DNA of 64,000 nucleotides from Rhizobium tumorigenes (GTDB lineage Bacteria; Pseudomonadota; Alphaproteobacteria; Rhizobiales; Rhizobiaceae), in NCBI RefSeq assembly GCF_003240565.2, contig NZ_CP117255.1:1-64000 (forward strand), given 5' to 3'. The position numbers were made by a program, and so were the translations under genes. A model generated the notes under the pieces. It saw only the letters and a list, made by a program, of their open reading frames with translations, ran no database searches and had not been told where the DNA came from. This document shows, piece after piece, positions 18,044 through 29,120 of the stretch; within the stretch, counting starts at the first letter, position 1, and each line of letters begins with the position of its first letter.

Positions 18044-18552
18044 CCGAAGTCACCTCCACCGCACCGCAGCGGCACGCACTGTTCTCTAGGCCGCTGCCGA
18101 TCCTGATCTTCATCGTCATCGCCGTCGTACTCGACCAGGCGATCAAGATCGCCGTCGACCATTACCTGCCGCTGCAGCAGGCGGTCCCCGTCATTCCGAT
18201 GCTGGATCTCTATCGCACCTACAATCTCGGCGTCGCCTTCTCCATGCTTTCGGGCCTGGACGGCTGGCTGATCGTCGGCATGCGGTTGATCATCGTGGTC
18301 TTCGTGCTCTATCTTTGGCGCCATGCCGCCAAAGATCGCTGGCTTGCCCATCTCGGTTTCGCACTGATCATCTCGGGCGCGCTTGGTAATCTGGTCGACC
18401 GTTTTCTCTATGGCCACGTCATCGACTACATCCTGTTCCACACCGAAACGTGGTCCTTCGCCGTCTTCAACCTGGCCGACAGTTTTATTACGGTTGGCGC
18501 CGGGGCAGTAATTCTCGATGAACTGCTGCTTCCGAAAAAGCCCAAAACCTAA
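18040..18552 (+). CDS. lspA: Lipoprotein signal peptidase (signal peptidase II)
   Basis: A 170-residue polytopic aspartic protease that cleaves prolipoproteins before the lipidated Cys. Four membrane helices can be seen. Catalytic Asp residues are D120 in GALGNLVDR and D147 in FNLADSF, and the YNLGVAFS motif (about 61-68) is present. It overlaps the upstream TrmH-family gene by ATGA. With lnt at 44,552 the window holds two of the three lipoprotein maturation enzymes (lgt is absent). Confidence 0.95.
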   Translation: MTEVTSTAPQRHALFSRPLPILIFIVIAVVLDQAIKIAVDHYLPLQQAVPVIPMLDLYRTYNLGVAFSMLSGLDGWLIVGMRLIIVVFVLYLWRHAAKDRWLAHLGFALIISGALGNLVDRFLYGHVIDYILFHTETWSFAVFNLADSFITVGAGAVILDELLLPKKPKT

Positions 18553-18607
18553 AATTTGAAAGGTTTCCGGAAGGCGTTGAGAACGGTGGTCATGGTAATT
18601 CGATACC

Positions 18608-20899
18608 ATGAACACACCGGCAGATCTCCAGAAACGTCTGTCTTCGGCCTTCGGGCAAGCCCTGGGCGAACCGCCGGGTAACCCTGACGTGACGCCGGCG
18701 GACGACACCGGATCCACTGTTCCCGACCCATCACTCTCCTCAAGCCGTTTCGGGCGCCTATGGCTCGGCGGCGCCGGGATTGTCGCCGGCGGTCTGTTGC
18801 TTGCTGCAGGCTATGTGGCAGGCGCGACAGCCCTGGCAGGTGTCGTCGTTATCTTTGGTGTCGCCGTCCTGTCCGCCGCCGTCATCAGCCGGTCTAACCG
18901 GTCGACCGCCAAGTCAACACCGCTGGCGTCAGCTGAACCGCACGCAAGCTCAACGGCTCCTCTCGACCCGCCTGCACCGGGCCTGAATTTCTCGTCGGAT
19001 ATCCACGACGCCCTCGGTGATATCGCCGTCACGCGCGGTTTGAACCGGCGCATTCTCCACGCCAATGCGACGTTCCGGCTGGTGACGGGCAAGGCGCGGC
19101 CCGAAGGCATGACCTGCGACGAGATCGGTATCGCCTTCCGACCGGACGACCGACCCGACCACTACGATGTGGAGATCGCCACGCCGCAGGGGCAGCGCAT
19201 CTATTCCTGGCGCGATGTGATGATGCGCGATCCCGCCTCCGGCCAGTTGCGCATCGAGAGCGTTGCCCGCGACATTACCGACCAGCGCCTTGCCACCCGC
19301 GAACGCGAACAGGCCCGCCTGAAGGCTGAGCATGAGAGCGCGGCAAAATCCCAGCTCCTCGCCACCGTCAGCCATGAAATCCGCACGCCACTGTCGGGAA
19401 TCATGGGCATGAGCCACCTGATCGGCCAGACGGGATTGACCCCTGCGCAGGAAAGCTACCTGGATGGAATACGTCAATCCGGCCAGGCGCTGGTCCAGCT
19501 GGTTGAGGACCTGCTGGATTTTTCCACGCTCGAGAGTGGCCGTTTCCAGATTCATCCGCGCGCCGAATCACTGCGCCGGCTGATCGAGAGTGTCGTCGAG
19601 ATGCTGGCCCACCGTGCCCACGAGAAGGGCATCGAGATCGGCGCGACCGTTCATTCTGACATTCCCGAGTTGATGAGCTTTGACCCCGCGCGGTTGCGCC
19701 AGGTTTTGTTCAACGTCATCGGCAATGCGGTCAAATTTACCCAGAGAGGCGGCGTATTGGTGCGCGCGGCCTACGACGACGGAGACTTGGTCATTACAGT
19801 TCAAGACAGCGGCCCGGGCATGACGCCCGAAGAACAAGCCCGCGTTTTCGGCGCCTTCGAGCAGGCCGGCGACGCTTCGGAAAAGAGCGGCGGCACGGGC
19901 CTCGGCTTGACTATTTCCGCCCGCATCGTCGAGGAATTCGGCGGCAGGATGTCGGTCGTCAGCGAAAGAGGCGTCGGTAGCCAGTTCATCGTGCGGTTCC
20001 CGGTCGAGCTGCCCGCCGACCAGCGCAGTCGGAACCATCGTGCCACGATGCTGAAATCCTCCCGCGTGCTGCTGATTGCGCCGGACGGTCCCGCCGCCAC
20101 GGCCACAGCAGAGACCATCCGCATGCTTGGCGGCACCTGCCGGCTGATCGAGGCCGGCGATGCCGGGAATTTCGCGCTGGATACGCTGATGGAGGCTGAG
20201 GGCCCGCCAACAGATGTCATCGTCGACAATCGCATGGCGCCGCATTTTCTCTCGCAGTTTGCCGATCGTCTCGGCGTCATTGCGCCCGGCCTGCGCCGCA
20301 TTTTCCTGGTGACGCCGGAGCAGCGCAACGCAGAGGAATTCGACATGTTTGATGCTTGGCTTATCAGGCCGTTGCGCGAGCAGTCGCTTATCGACGTCCT
20401 GCGCGGCCGGATGCGCGGTATGGAACGACGCGATGCCATCAATGACAACCAGCCCGGTTTCATGACCTTGCCCGAGCTGCCGGAGGGTACCGGAATTTCC
20501 ATCGTGCTGGCGGAGGACGATCCGGTCAACGCCATGCTTGTGCGCGCCGTACTCACCAAGGCGGGGCACGCCGTCGATGTCGTGCAGGATGTCGAGAGCC
20601 TGCTTGACCGAGCTTGGCATGCCGGCCACAGTCGCCCCGACATCATCGTCACAGACCTGTCCATGCCCGGTGGCGACGGAGTAGAGATGCTGGGACGGCT
20701 GCGAGCCCACGAGCGCCGGCAGGGGTTGCCGCCAGTGCCCGTCATCGTCCTCACAGCCGATAGCCGCGATGAAACCCGCCGCGCCGCGCTTTTGAACGGT
20801 GCCAGCATCGTGCTTGCCAAGCCCGCCGATCCGCAGCGGCTGATCCAGGAGGTCGAGACGCTGGCGGCAATGACGGTCGACTTCGCACGACAGTCGTAA
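18608..20899 (+). CDS. Hybrid sensor histidine kinase with two receiver-like domains
   Basis: A 763-residue membrane kinase. Two membrane helices near residues 52-95, a PAS-like segment (about 140-225), HisKA with phospho-acceptor H256 in VSHEIRTPLSG, HATPase with NAVKFT (N box) and GGTGLGLTIS (G2 box), then a receiver-like domain (about 482-605) and a full receiver with D683 in VTDLSMPGGDG. In the first receiver-like domain an Asp is kept (VIVDNRM) but the usual Lys of the switch region appears as Arg (LIRPL), so it looks degenerate. It lies 55 bases after lspA and before olsB, as in other rhizobia. Signal and partner unknown. Confidence 0.9.
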   Translation: MNTPADLQKRLSSAFGQALGEPPGNPDVTPADDTGSTVPDPSLSSSRFGRLWLGGAGIVAGGLLLAAGYVAGATALAGVVVIFGVAVLSAAVISRSNRSTAKSTPLASAEPHASSTAPLDPPAPGLNFSSDIHDALGDIAVTRGLNRRILHANATFRLVTGKARPEGMTCDEIGIAFRPDDRPDHYDVEIATPQGQRIYSWRDVMMRDPASGQLRIESVARDITDQRLATREREQARLKAEHESAAKSQLLATVSHEIRTPLSGIMGMSHLIGQTGLTPAQESYLDGIRQSGQALVQLVEDLLDFSTLESGRFQIHPRAESLRRLIESVVEMLAHRAHEKGIEIGATVHSDIPELMSFDPARLRQVLFNVIGNAVKFTQRGGVLVRAAYDDGDLVITVQDSGPGMTPEEQARVFGAFEQAGDASEKSGGTGLGLTISARIVEEFGGRMSVVSERGVGSQFIVRFPVELPADQRSRNHRATMLKSSRVLLIAPDGPAATATAETIRMLGGTCRLIEAGDAGNFALDTLMEAEGPPTDVIVDNRMAPHFLSQFADRLGVIAPGLRRIFLVTPEQRNAEEFDMFDAWLIRPLREQSLIDVLRGRMRGMERRDAINDNQPGFMTLPELPEGTGISIVLAEDDPVNAMLVRAVLTKAGHAVDVVQDVESLLDRAWHAGHSRPDIIVTDLSMPGGDGVEMLGRLRAHERRQGLPPVPVIVLTADSRDETRRAALLNGASIVLAKPADPQRLIQEVETLAAMTVDFARQS

Positions 20900-21020
20900 A
20901 GCTGCCAATTAGCGCTTCCGATGGTGCTTCGTCGCCTTGCATTTGGCGACGCAGCATGTCACTTTCTTGTCGCAAGAATTTGCTTTATGGCGATCAAACA
21001 ACCCAAAGTCGGGAAACGCC

Positions 21021-21899
21021 ATGTCCATCGAAATGTTAAATCGCGAAGTTCAGGGCGACACTGTTCAAAATATCAAAAAAACGAGCGCCCCAGTGACTGG
21101 GGACGTGTTCGGCCGAATCGGCAATCTGGAAACGCGCCTTGCCCGTAACGAGCGCGAAATCGACGCTGCCCAAGCGGTGCGCTATCGCGTATTCGTCGAG
21201 GAGATGCACGCCCAGTTGCCAGCCGAGGCGATGCGCATGAAGCGCGACATCGATAGCTGGGATACAATCTGCGATCATCTGCTGGTTCTCGATCATTCCA
21301 TCGAAGGCGATACCGAGGACCAGATCGTCGGCACGTACCGGCTGTTGCGCCAGGAAGTCGCCATGGCCCACGGTGGTTTCTACTCCGCTTCGGAATTTGC
21401 CACCGATGCCCTGATTGCCCGTCATCCGGACAAGCAGTTCATGGAACTCGGTCGCTCCTGCGTGCTGCCGGCCTATCGCACCAAGCGGATCGTCGAGCTT
21501 TTGTGGCAGGGCAACTGGGCCTATGCGCTTAAACACGGTATGGGCGCCATGTTCGGCTGCGCTTCCTTCCCCGGCATCCGGCCGGAAGAGCATGCGCTGG
21601 CTTTGTCTTTCCTCTACCACAACGTGCGTGCCCAAGGTGAATGGGCGGCAGACGCGCTTCCCTCGCTCGCCCGCACAATGGACCTGATGCCGGCCGAGGC
21701 GATCAATGCCCGCAAAGCGCTGATGGCGATGCCGCCGCTGATCAAGGGATATCTTCGCCTCGGTGCGATGGTGGGCACGCAGGCCGTGGTCGATCATGCC
21801 TTCAATACCACCGATGTACTGATCGTGCTGCCGATCGCCAGCATTTCCGATCGCTATGTAAACCACTACGGCGCGCAGGCGGATCGCTTCCTGAGCTAG
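21021..21899 (+). CDS. olsB: OlsB, ornithine N-acyltransferase
   Basis: A 292-residue GNAT-related acyltransferase (the branch that resembles acyl-homoserine-lactone synthases). OlsB transfers a 3-hydroxyacyl group from acyl carrier protein to the alpha-amino group of ornithine to make lyso-ornithine lipid. Seen: AAQAVRYRVFVEEMHAQLP (about 45-63), IVGTYRLLR and FMELGRSCVLPAYR. Start ATG at 21021 follows GGGAAACGCC; a frame extending 28 codons upstream is not conserved. Ornithine lipids replace phospholipids under phosphate limitation and affect acid and stress tolerance. The partner OlsA is at 39,429. Confidence 0.9.
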   Translation: MSIEMLNREVQGDTVQNIKKTSAPVTGDVFGRIGNLETRLARNEREIDAAQAVRYRVFVEEMHAQLPAEAMRMKRDIDSWDTICDHLLVLDHSIEGDTEDQIVGTYRLLRQEVAMAHGGFYSASEFATDALIARHPDKQFMELGRSCVLPAYRTKRIVELLWQGNWAYALKHGMGAMFGCASFPGIRPEEHALALSFLYHNVRAQGEWAADALPSLARTMDLMPAEAINARKALMAMPPLIKGYLRLGAMVGTQAVVDHAFNTTDVLIVLPIASISDRYVNHYGAQADRFLS

Positions 21900-22035
21900 G
21901 CGGCCGCCCGGCGCTTCTGTCCGTCTTCAGGAAATCATCACCTTGATAGGTGCTACATCTTGCCTTGGTGGCCAGGGATCCTAAACTCAACGCAATCGTG
22001 AATTGTCGCGGTGAAGGGGAGGGGTCGCAAGCGCC

Positions 22036-22917
22036 ATGAGAACTGTAGTTGCCGGCGTTTTGGACATCGCCTACTACGAAACCGGCCGCGTCGACGGAGC
22101 GCCCGTCATACTTCTCCACGGATTTCCCTACGACGCCCATGCATATGAGGCTGTCGCCGAGCGGCTGGCGGCAGCCGGAAAGCGCTGTATCGTACCTTTT
22201 TTGCGCGGCTATGGCGCTACCCGCTTTCTCGATCCGGACACGCCGCGCTCAGGCGAACAGGCAGCGCTCGGCGCCGATCTGCTTGCCTTGATGGATGCGC
22301 TGTCGATCCCTTCGGCAGTTCTCGCGGGCTATGACTGGGGCGGTCGCGCAGCTTGCGTCGTCGCAGCGCTCTGGCCGGACCGGGTGCGGGGACTGGTCAG
22401 CGGCGGTGCCGGATACAACATCCAGAACATCGCCAGATCCGTGGAACCGAACACGCCCGAGGCAGAATACCGTTTCTGGTATCAGTATTACTTTCACAGC
22501 GAACGCGGCAGGATTGGACTGGCAGCCGACCGGCGAGGTCTCTGCCGGCTGCTTTGGCGCCTGTGGTCGCCGACATGGTCCTTCGACGAGGAGACGTTCG
22601 CCCGCAGCGCTTCCGCCTTCGACAATCCCGATTTTGTCGCCACCGTGATCCATTCCTATCGACACCGTTTCGGCCTCGTTGCGGGCGATCCCGCCTATGC
22701 GGAGATCGAGCGGTATCTGGCGGCCCAACCGACCATCGCGACGCCCACCATCGTCCTGCAAGGCGGCGACGATGGGGTAGACCCTCCGAGCCCGGCAGAC
22801 GCGGCCCATCTTCATTTCACCGGGCCTTACGAGCGATTGGTCGTGCCCGGCGCCGGCCACAACCTCCCGCAGGAGGCGCCTGAGGCTTTCGCGGACGCAG
22901 TGCTGGCGGTCGGCTGA
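22036..22917 (+). CDS. Alpha/beta hydrolase of the epoxide hydrolase / haloalkane dehalogenase type
   Basis: A 293-residue alpha/beta-fold hydrolase. The oxyanion HGFP motif (29-32) and a nucleophile elbow with Asp, not Ser, in AGYDWGG (D100), plus the catalytic His in GAGHNLP (H275), place it with epoxide hydrolases and dehalogenases. A cap domain spans about 130-220. Substrate unknown. It is flanked by olsB and mutS with 136- and 98-base gaps, so it may be an individually expressed gene. Confidence 0.85.
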   Translation: MRTVVAGVLDIAYYETGRVDGAPVILLHGFPYDAHAYEAVAERLAAAGKRCIVPFLRGYGATRFLDPDTPRSGEQAALGADLLALMDALSIPSAVLAGYDWGGRAACVVAALWPDRVRGLVSGGAGYNIQNIARSVEPNTPEAEYRFWYQYYFHSERGRIGLAADRRGLCRLLWRLWSPTWSFDEETFARSASAFDNPDFVATVIHSYRHRFGLVAGDPAYAEIERYLAAQPTIATPTIVLQGGDDGVDPPSPADAAHLHFTGPYERLVVPGAGHNLPQEAPEAFADAVLAVG

Positions 22918-23015
22918 GTGCTCTGGGCTGCAAACCGGAAACGTCCTGTGGGCGATCCTTGGTGGCGTCCCGATTGCTGTTGTCTTGTCCGCCTCTGCGC
23001 GGATAGGGTGCCGGC

Positions 23016-25781
23016 TTGTTTTGGGACAGAAAAATTACAGTGAACGAACGCATCGCACCCAGGATCGAGCCTTACTCGGCAACCGAGCTTGCCACTGACG
23101 CAAGCCGCGCGTCGGCAACGCCGATGATGGAGCAGTACATAGAGATTAAGGCGAACAATCCCGGTTCGCTGCTGTTCTATCGCATGGGCGATTTCTATGA
23201 GTTGTTCTTCGAGGATGCCGTCGAGGCATCGCGCGCGCTGGGCATCACGCTCACGAAACGCGGCCAGCATATGGGGCAGGATATCCCGATGTGCGGCGTC
23301 CCGGTTCACGCCTCGGACGATTACCTGCAGAAGCTGATCTCGTTGGGCTTCCGCGTCGCCGTCTGCGAGCAGATAGAAGACCCGGCCGAAGCAAAGAAGC
23401 GCGGTGGCAAATCCGTCGTCAGGCGCGATGTCGTGCGGTTGGTGACGCCAGGCACGATCACCGAGGAAAAGCTGCTTTCGCCGTCCGAATCCAATTATCT
23501 GATGGCACTCACCCGCATCCGTGGCGGCAGCGAGCCGCAGCTGGCGCTCGCCTGGATCGACATCTCGACCGGCATTTTCCGGCTGGCCGAAACCGATCAG
23601 TCGCGGCTGCTCTCCGACATCATCCGTATCGAGCCGCGTGAACTCATCCTGCCAGACACGATGTTTCACGATCCGGAGCTCAAGCCCGTGTTCGATGTGC
23701 TTGGGCGCGTGGCGGTGCCACAGCCATCGGTGCTGTTCGACAGCGCCAGTGCTGAAGGACGTATTACCCGCTATTTCGGCGTCGCGACGCTCGACGGGTT
23801 TGGCAGCTTCACCCGCGCCGAGCTTGCCGCTGCTGCTGCAGCCGTTGCATATGTCGAAAAAACCCAGATCGCCGAGCGTCCGCCTCTCGGCCGGCCGGAG
23901 CGCGAAAGCGGCGCCTCGACGCTGTTCATCGATCCCGCCACCCGCGCCAATCTGGAGCTGGTGCGGACCCAGTCGGGAGACCGCAACGGCACGCTGCTGA
24001 AAGCCGTCGATCGCACCGTGACCGGCGGCGGTGCGCGATTGCTGGCCGAACGGCTGATGTCGCCGCTGACAGATCCGGCGCGTATCAATGCCCGGCTCGA
24101 TTCGATAGGCTTCCTGCTCGAGGAGCCCTCCCTCTGCAGCGATCTGCGGTCAGCCTTGAAGCACGTGCCGGATATGCCCCGCGCCCTCTCGCGACTGGCG
24201 CTCGACCGCGGCGGACCACGCGACCTGTTTGCGATTGCCAGGGGGCTGGGCTCGGCTTTCGCGATTGCCGAGATGCTGGGCGCAGCGCTGCTGCCGGGCG
24301 AACTCGACGATGCCGTTGCCGGACTGAAGACGCTGCCGAGAGAGCTCGAAGCGCTGCTCACCGGCACGCTCGCCGATGAGCTGCCGCTGCTGAAGCGTGA
24401 TGGCGGCTTTCTGCGACAGGGTGCCGATGCCGATCTCGATGCGGTCCGGGCCCTGCGCGATCAGTCGCGCCGGGTGATCGCCGGGCTGCAGCTGCAATAT
24501 GCCGAGGAAACCGGCATCAAGTCACTGAAGATCAAGCACAACAATGTGCTCGGCTATTTCATCGAAGTCACAGCCGGGAGTGCCGGCCCGATGATCGATA
24601 CGCCAGAGGCCAAGGGTCGCTTCATCCATCGCCAGTCGATGGCGAATGCCATGCGATTCACGACGCCGGAACTGGCCGATCTAGAAAGTCGCATCGCCAA
24701 TGCCGGCGGCCAGGCGCTGGCGATCGAACTGAAAGCTTTCGACGAAATGGTGGCAGCCGTCGTTCGCAAGGCCGAGGCGATCAAGGCAGGTGCCCGGGCG
24801 CTCGCTGTCATCGATGTCGCCGCCGGCCTGGCGTTGCTGGCCGAAGAGCAGGCATACTGCCGGCCAACAGTGGACGATTCGAAAATGTTTGCCATTGGCG
24901 GCGGTCGCCATCCGGTGGTCGAGCAAGCCCTGCGTCGCCAGTCGGCTGGCCCCTTCGTTGCCAATAACTGTGATCTTTCACCCCGCGACGGAGGGCGGGA
25001 CGGCGCCATCTGGCTGCTGACCGGCCCGAACATGGGCGGTAAGTCGACCTTCCTGCGCCAGAATGCGTTGATTGCCATCCTCGCCCAGATGGGCTGTTTC
25101 GTGCCGGCCTCGTCGGCCCATATCGGCATCGTCGACCGCTTGTTTTCGCGCGTCGGTGCATCTGACGATCTTGCCCGCGGGCGCTCGACCTTCATGGTCG
25201 AAATGGTCGAGACAGCGGCCATCCTCAACCAGGCCAGCGACCGTTCGCTGGTCATCCTGGACGAAATCGGCCGTGGAACTGCGACCTTCGACGGCCTGTC
25301 GATCGCCTGGGCGGCTGTCGAGCACCTGCATGAAGCGAATCGTTGCCGGGGCCTGTTTGCCACGCATTTCCACGAATTGACCGCACTGTCGGAAAAACTC
25401 GGGCGTCTGGCCAACGCCACGATGCGGGTCAGGGAGTGGGATGGCGAGGTTATCTTCCTCCACGAGGTCGGGCCGGGTGCCGCCGATCGCTCCTACGGAA
25501 TCCAGGTGGCGCGATTGGCCGGCCTTCCGGCTTCCGTCGTTGAACGCGCCCGCGATGTCCTGACGAGGCTGGAGGACGCCGACCGCAAGAACCCGGCATC
25601 TTCGCTGATCGACGACCTGCCGCTGTTCCAGGTGGCTGTTCGCCGCGACGAGGCGGCCCGGGCACGGGGAACGTCCAAGGTCGAAGAGGCATTGAAGGCC
25701 ATCGACCTTGATGACCTGACGCCGCGCGCGGCGCTTGACGCGCTCTACGAATTGAAGAAGAAGCTCAGTGAGGCCGGCTGA
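23016..25781 (+). CDS. mutS: DNA mismatch repair protein MutS
   Basis: A 921-residue MutS that recognises mismatches as a dimer. Seen: the mismatch-binding N domain with the Phe-x-Glu motif in [12 protein letters not shown], connector and clamp domains, ATPase with Walker [10 protein letters not shown] (K676), Walker [11 protein letters not shown] and the ATHFHEL switch, and a C-terminal helical tail. Start is TTG at 23016, five bases after AGGGTG, or GTG at 23040 (913 residues), which lacks a close ribosome site; either is possible. glnD follows after a small gene. Confidence 0.97.
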   Translation: MFWDRKITVNERIAPRIEPYSATELATDASRASATPMMEQYIEIKANNPGSLLFYRMGDFYELFFEDAVEASRALGITLTKRGQHMGQDIPMCGVPVHASDDYLQKLISLGFRVAVCEQIEDPAEAKKRGGKSVVRRDVVRLVTPGTITEEKLLSPSESNYLMALTRIRGGSEPQLALAWIDISTGIFRLAETDQSRLLSDIIRIEPRELILPDTMFHDPELKPVFDVLGRVAVPQPSVLFDSASAEGRITRYFGVATLDGFGSFTRAELAAAAAAVAYVEKTQIAERPPLGRPERESGASTLFIDPATRANLELVRTQSGDRNGTLLKAVDRTVTGGGARLLAERLMSPLTDPARINARLDSIGFLLEEPSLCSDLRSALKHVPDMPRALSRLALDRGGPRDLFAIARGLGSAFAIAEMLGAALLPGELDDAVAGLKTLPRELEALLTGTLADELPLLKRDGGFLRQGADADLDAVRALRDQSRRVIAGLQLQYAEETGIKSLKIKHNNVLGYFIEVTAGSAGPMIDTPEAKGRFIHRQSMANAMRFTTPELADLESRIANAGGQALAIELKAFDEMVAAVVRKAEAIKAGARALAVIDVAAGLALLAEEQAYCRPTVDDSKMFAIGGGRHPVVEQALRRQSAGPFVANNCDLSPRDGGRDGAIWLLTGPNMGGKSTFLRQNALIAILAQMGCFVPASSAHIGIVDRLFSRVGASDDLARGRSTFMVEMVETAAILNQASDRSLVILDEIGRGTATFDGLSIAWAAVEHLHEANRCRGLFATHFHELTALSEKLGRLANATMRVREWDGEVIFLHEVGPGAADRSYGIQVARLAGLPASVVERARDVLTRLEDADRKNPASSLIDDLPLFQVAVRRDEAARARGTSKVEEALKAIDLDDLTPRAALDALYELKKKLSEAG

Positions 25782-25802
25782 AGTCGGAAACGGGATCGCG
25801 TC

Positions 25803-26105
25803 ATGCATATCGAAAAACTGCTCACCGAAGTTCGAAATCTATCCGACCGTTTCGTCATGCCCGAAGCGCGACCGAAGCCGGAAGCGCCCATCGAGTGGCA
25901 TTCCGCCCGTGGCCTGCTCGACATCGTGCTTGCCTGCGGCCGCATCTCGGATATTTCCACGCGCATCTCGGCTGCCGGTTATTGGGAGTGCGACCGCGAA
26001 CTTCTCGCACAGATCGGTGCGCAGTCTCGGCAGATCCTCTATCATATCAATGACATGAAGGCGATCGAGGCGAAGAATATCGCCGAAGGCCGCGGTGAAG
26101 CCTAG
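25803..26105 (+). CDS. Small uncharacterised protein between mutS and glnD
   Basis: A 100-residue soluble protein that I do not recognise. It is predicted mostly helical, with no signal peptide or membrane segment; a central stretch DIVLACGRISDIST and a C-terminal Ile/Gln/Asp helix (SRQILYHINDMKAIEA) are the clearest features. Codon use is like the neighbours and the start lies 21 bases after the mutS stop, so it is probably a real cotranscribed gene. No function is proposed. Confidence 0.6.
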   Translation: MHIEKLLTEVRNLSDRFVMPEARPKPEAPIEWHSARGLLDIVLACGRISDISTRISAAGYWECDRELLAQIGAQSRQILYHINDMKAIEAKNIAEGRGEA

Positions 26106-26144
26106 ACGGGACATCAGGTGTGCACGGATTCTACCCGCGACCGG

Positions 26145-26164
26145 CTTCGTCAACCTTCGTCAAA
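26145..26164. repeat. Tandem 10-base repeat upstream of glnD
   Basis: CTTCGTCAAC followed directly by CTTCGTCAAA, one helical turn apart, then an AT-rich imperfect hairpin (ATAAAC...GTTTTTAT, 26165-26185). It lies in the 117-base gap before glnD and could be a phased protein-binding site. Function not shown. Confidence 0.4.
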
Positions 26165-26222
26165 TATAAACACTCTGGTTTTTATGATGCCTGTCATCGG
26201 CGGGTCAGAAGGGCTATAGCGC

Positions 26223-29120
26223 ATGGCGACGAAGAGTGAGGCGCTCCAGCAGAGGATGGCCGACAACGAGAAGCATCTCGGCCGGCGCAGGATGGCTGTC
26301 ATCGATTATCCCGGCATTCTGGACGTGACCGCTGTCAGAGCCGAATGCGACGCCGTCATTGCCGCCCACAAGGGCACCCGGATAGACTTGCGCAACGCGC
26401 TGCTGCCGCCTCTGAAAAAGGCAAGCCAAGAGGCACGCGAGCGCGCCCGGTTACGGCTGTTCGCCCATGGCAGCGGACTTGATTGCGCACACGAGATTTC
26501 CTGGCTGCAGGACCAGCTGATCACAATCCTCTATGATGTCGCGGTCACGCAGGTCTACCCCGGCCAGAAGGACAAGTTTGCCGTCGCAGCGGTTGGTGGC
26601 TATGGTCGCGACACGCTGGCGCCGGGATCCGATATCGACCTGCTGTTCCTGTTTCAGCCAAAGCCGGAGGACGACACCCACAAGGCAGTCGAGTTCGTAC
26701 TTTACGTTCTCTGGGACATGGGCTTCAAGGTCGGTCACGCCACTCGCACTATCGAAGAGTGCATCCGCCTGTCGAAGTCGGACATGACGATCCGCACCGC
26801 CATTCTCGAAACCCGCTTCATCTGCGGTTATCGGCCTCTGGCGACCGAGCTCGAGGGGCGCTTCGACAAGGAAATCGTCATCGGCACCGGGCCGGAATTC
26901 GTTGCCGCCAAATTGGCGGAGCGCGACGAGCGTCATCGCAAGGCCGGCGATACCCGCTATCTGGTCGAACCCAACGTCAAGGAAGGCAAAGGCGGTCTGC
27001 GCGACCTGCACACGCTGTTCTGGATTTCGAAGTACTATTATCACGTCCGCAACACGATCGAACTCGTCAAGCTTGGCGTACTCTCGAAGAGCGAATACCG
27101 GCTGTTCGAAAAGGCCGACGATTTTCTCTGGGCGGTGCGCTGCCACATGCATTTCCTCACCAACAAGGCTGAGGAGCGGCTGTCATTCGACATCCAGCGC
27201 GAAATCGCCGAGGCGCTCGGCTACCACGCCCGTCCCGGTCTTTCGGCCGTCGAACGTTTCATGAAGCACTATTTCCTGGTGACCAAGGATGTCGGCGACC
27301 TCACGCGTATCCTCTGCGCCGCTCTGGAGGACGAGCAGGCAAAGGCGACCCCGGGGCTGTCCGGCGTGCTCAGCCGCTTCACCCACCGCTCGCGCAAGAT
27401 CGCCGGCTCTATCGAGTTCGTCGAGGATCGGGGCCGCATCGCGCTTGCCAATCCCGATGTTTTCAAGCGTGATCCTGTCAGCCTGATCCGACTGTTCCAT
27501 GTCGCTGACATCAACAACCTGGAATTCCACCCCGATGCGCTGAAGCTGGTGACGCGCTCGCTGTCGCTGATCGATATCCGGCTGCGCGAGGACGAAGAAG
27601 CCAACCGGCTGTTCCTGTCGATCCTGACCTCGCCCCGTGATCCGGCGCTGATCCTGCGCCGGATGAACGAGGCCGGCGTGCTCGGCCGCTTCATTCCCGA
27701 GTTCGGCAAGATCGTCGCGATGATGCAGTTCAGCATGTATCACCACTACACGGTCGACGAGCACCTGATCCGCGCCGTCGCCATCCTGTCGGAGATCGAC
27801 AAGGGCAAGGCCGAGGAAATTCATCCGCTGGTCAACAAGCTGATGCCCCACGTGGAGGATCGCGAGGCCCTCTATGTCGCCGTGCTGCTGCACGATGTCG
27901 CCAAGGGTCGGCTCGAGGATCACTCGATCGCCGGCGCAAGGGTCGCCCGCAAACTGGCGGCGCGCTTCGGCCTGTCGCCAAAGCAGACCGAACTTGTCGT
28001 CTGGCTTATCGAGGAACATCTGACGATGTCGATGGTCGCCCAGACCCGCGACCTCAACGACCGCAAGACGATCATCGATTTTGCCGACCGTGTGCAATCG
28101 CTCGAGCGGTTGAAGATGCTGGTCATCCTGACCGTCTGCGACATCCGCGCCGTTGGCCCCGGGGTCTGGAACGGCTGGAAGGGCCAGCTGCTACGTACGC
28201 TCTACTACGAGACAGAGCTGCTCCTGGCTGGCGGCTTTTCGGAAGTGTCGCGAAACGAACGCGCCAAATACGCTGCCGAGGCCTTGTTCAATGCGCTGTC
28301 CGACTGGAGCGAGCACGACCGTGAAGCCTATGTCAAGCTGCACTACCAGCCCTATCTGCTGTCCGTCTCGCTGGAAGACCAGATCCGCCATACCGGGTTC
28401 ATTCGCCAGACAGACAAGGCCGGACAGGTGCTGGCGACCATGGTCCGGACCGATAGTTTCCACGCCATTACTGAGATCACGGTCCTGTCGCCCGACCATC
28501 CGCGCCTGCTGGCGGTGATTGCCGGTGCCTGTGCGGCGTCCGGTGCCAACATCGTCAACGCGCAGATTTTCACCACAGCTGACGGCCGCGCGCTCGACAC
28601 GATCCATGTCAGTCGCGAGTTTCCGGACGATGCCGACGAGCTGCGTCGTGCTGCCACCATCGGCAAGATGATCGAGGACGTTTTGTCCGGTCGCAAGCTT
28701 CTTCCCGAGGTGATCGCCAATCGCACCAAGCTCAAGCGCAAGAGCAAGGCGTTTGTCGTCTCTCCGTCGGCAACGATCTCCAACAGCCTGTCGAACAAGT
28801 TCACCGTCGTCGAGGTCGAGGGTCTCGACCGGACCGGACTTTTGTCGGAGGTGACGGCGGTCCTCTCCGATCTGTCGCTGGACATCCAGTCGGCCCGCAT
28901 CACGACCTTCGGTGAAAAGGTCATCGATACGTTCTACGTTACCGATCTCGTCGGCCAGAAGATTTCCAACGAGAACAAGCGCGGCAACATCATCGCCCGG
29001 CTGAAGGCGGTGATGGCTGGCGAGGAAGACGAGCTGCGCCAACGCATGCCGTCGGGCATTATCGCCCCCTCGGAGACGCCCCTCGACGATCATGAAGAAA
29101 AGGCCGGTTCCGCAGCATGA
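26223..29120 (+). CDS. glnD: GlnD, bifunctional PII uridylyltransferase/uridylyl-removing enzyme
   Basis: A 965-residue nitrogen sensor that uridylylates PII proteins (GlnB/GlnK) when glutamine is low and removes UMP when it is high. Domains: nucleotidyltransferase with [18 protein letters not shown] and metal ligands D137/D139, a central all-helical region, an HD hydrolase domain (H557-D558 in LLHDVAKG) and two C-terminal ACT domains (about 750-820 and 860-935) that bind glutamine. Length is within the usual alphaproteobacterial range. The stop overlaps the murJ start by four bases. Confidence 0.97.
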   Translation: MATKSEALQQRMADNEKHLGRRRMAVIDYPGILDVTAVRAECDAVIAAHKGTRIDLRNALLPPLKKASQEARERARLRLFAHGSGLDCAHEISWLQDQLITILYDVAVTQVYPGQKDKFAVAAVGGYGRDTLAPGSDIDLLFLFQPKPEDDTHKAVEFVLYVLWDMGFKVGHATRTIEECIRLSKSDMTIRTAILETRFICGYRPLATELEGRFDKEIVIGTGPEFVAAKLAERDERHRKAGDTRYLVEPNVKEGKGGLRDLHTLFWISKYYYHVRNTIELVKLGVLSKSEYRLFEKADDFLWAVRCHMHFLTNKAEERLSFDIQREIAEALGYHARPGLSAVERFMKHYFLVTKDVGDLTRILCAALEDEQAKATPGLSGVLSRFTHRSRKIAGSIEFVEDRGRIALANPDVFKRDPVSLIRLFHVADINNLEFHPDALKLVTRSLSLIDIRLREDEEANRLFLSILTSPRDPALILRRMNEAGVLGRFIPEFGKIVAMMQFSMYHHYTVDEHLIRAVAILSEIDKGKAEEIHPLVNKLMPHVEDREALYVAVLLHDVAKGRLEDHSIAGARVARKLAARFGLSPKQTELVVWLIEEHLTMSMVAQTRDLNDRKTIIDFADRVQSLERLKMLVILTVCDIRAVGPGVWNGWKGQLLRTLYYETELLLAGGFSEVSRNERAKYAAEALFNALSDWSEHDREAYVKLHYQPYLLSVSLEDQIRHTGFIRQTDKAGQVLATMVRTDSFHAITEITVLSPDHPRLLAVIAGACAASGANIVNAQIFTTADGRALDTIHVSREFPDDADELRRAATIGKMIEDVLSGRKLLPEVIANRTKLKRKSKAFVVSPSATISNSLSNKFTVVEVEGLDRTGLLSEVTAVLSDLSLDIQSARITTFGEKVIDTFYVTDLVGQKISNENKRGNIIARLKAVMAGEEDELRQRMPSGIIAPSETPLDDHEEKAGSAA

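Noticed and set aside
21021..21899. Acyl-homoserine-lactone synthase (LuxI type)
   Set aside because: The fold is related, but the sequence fits OlsB, the length (292 residues) is too long for LuxI, and no luxR gene is adjacent.
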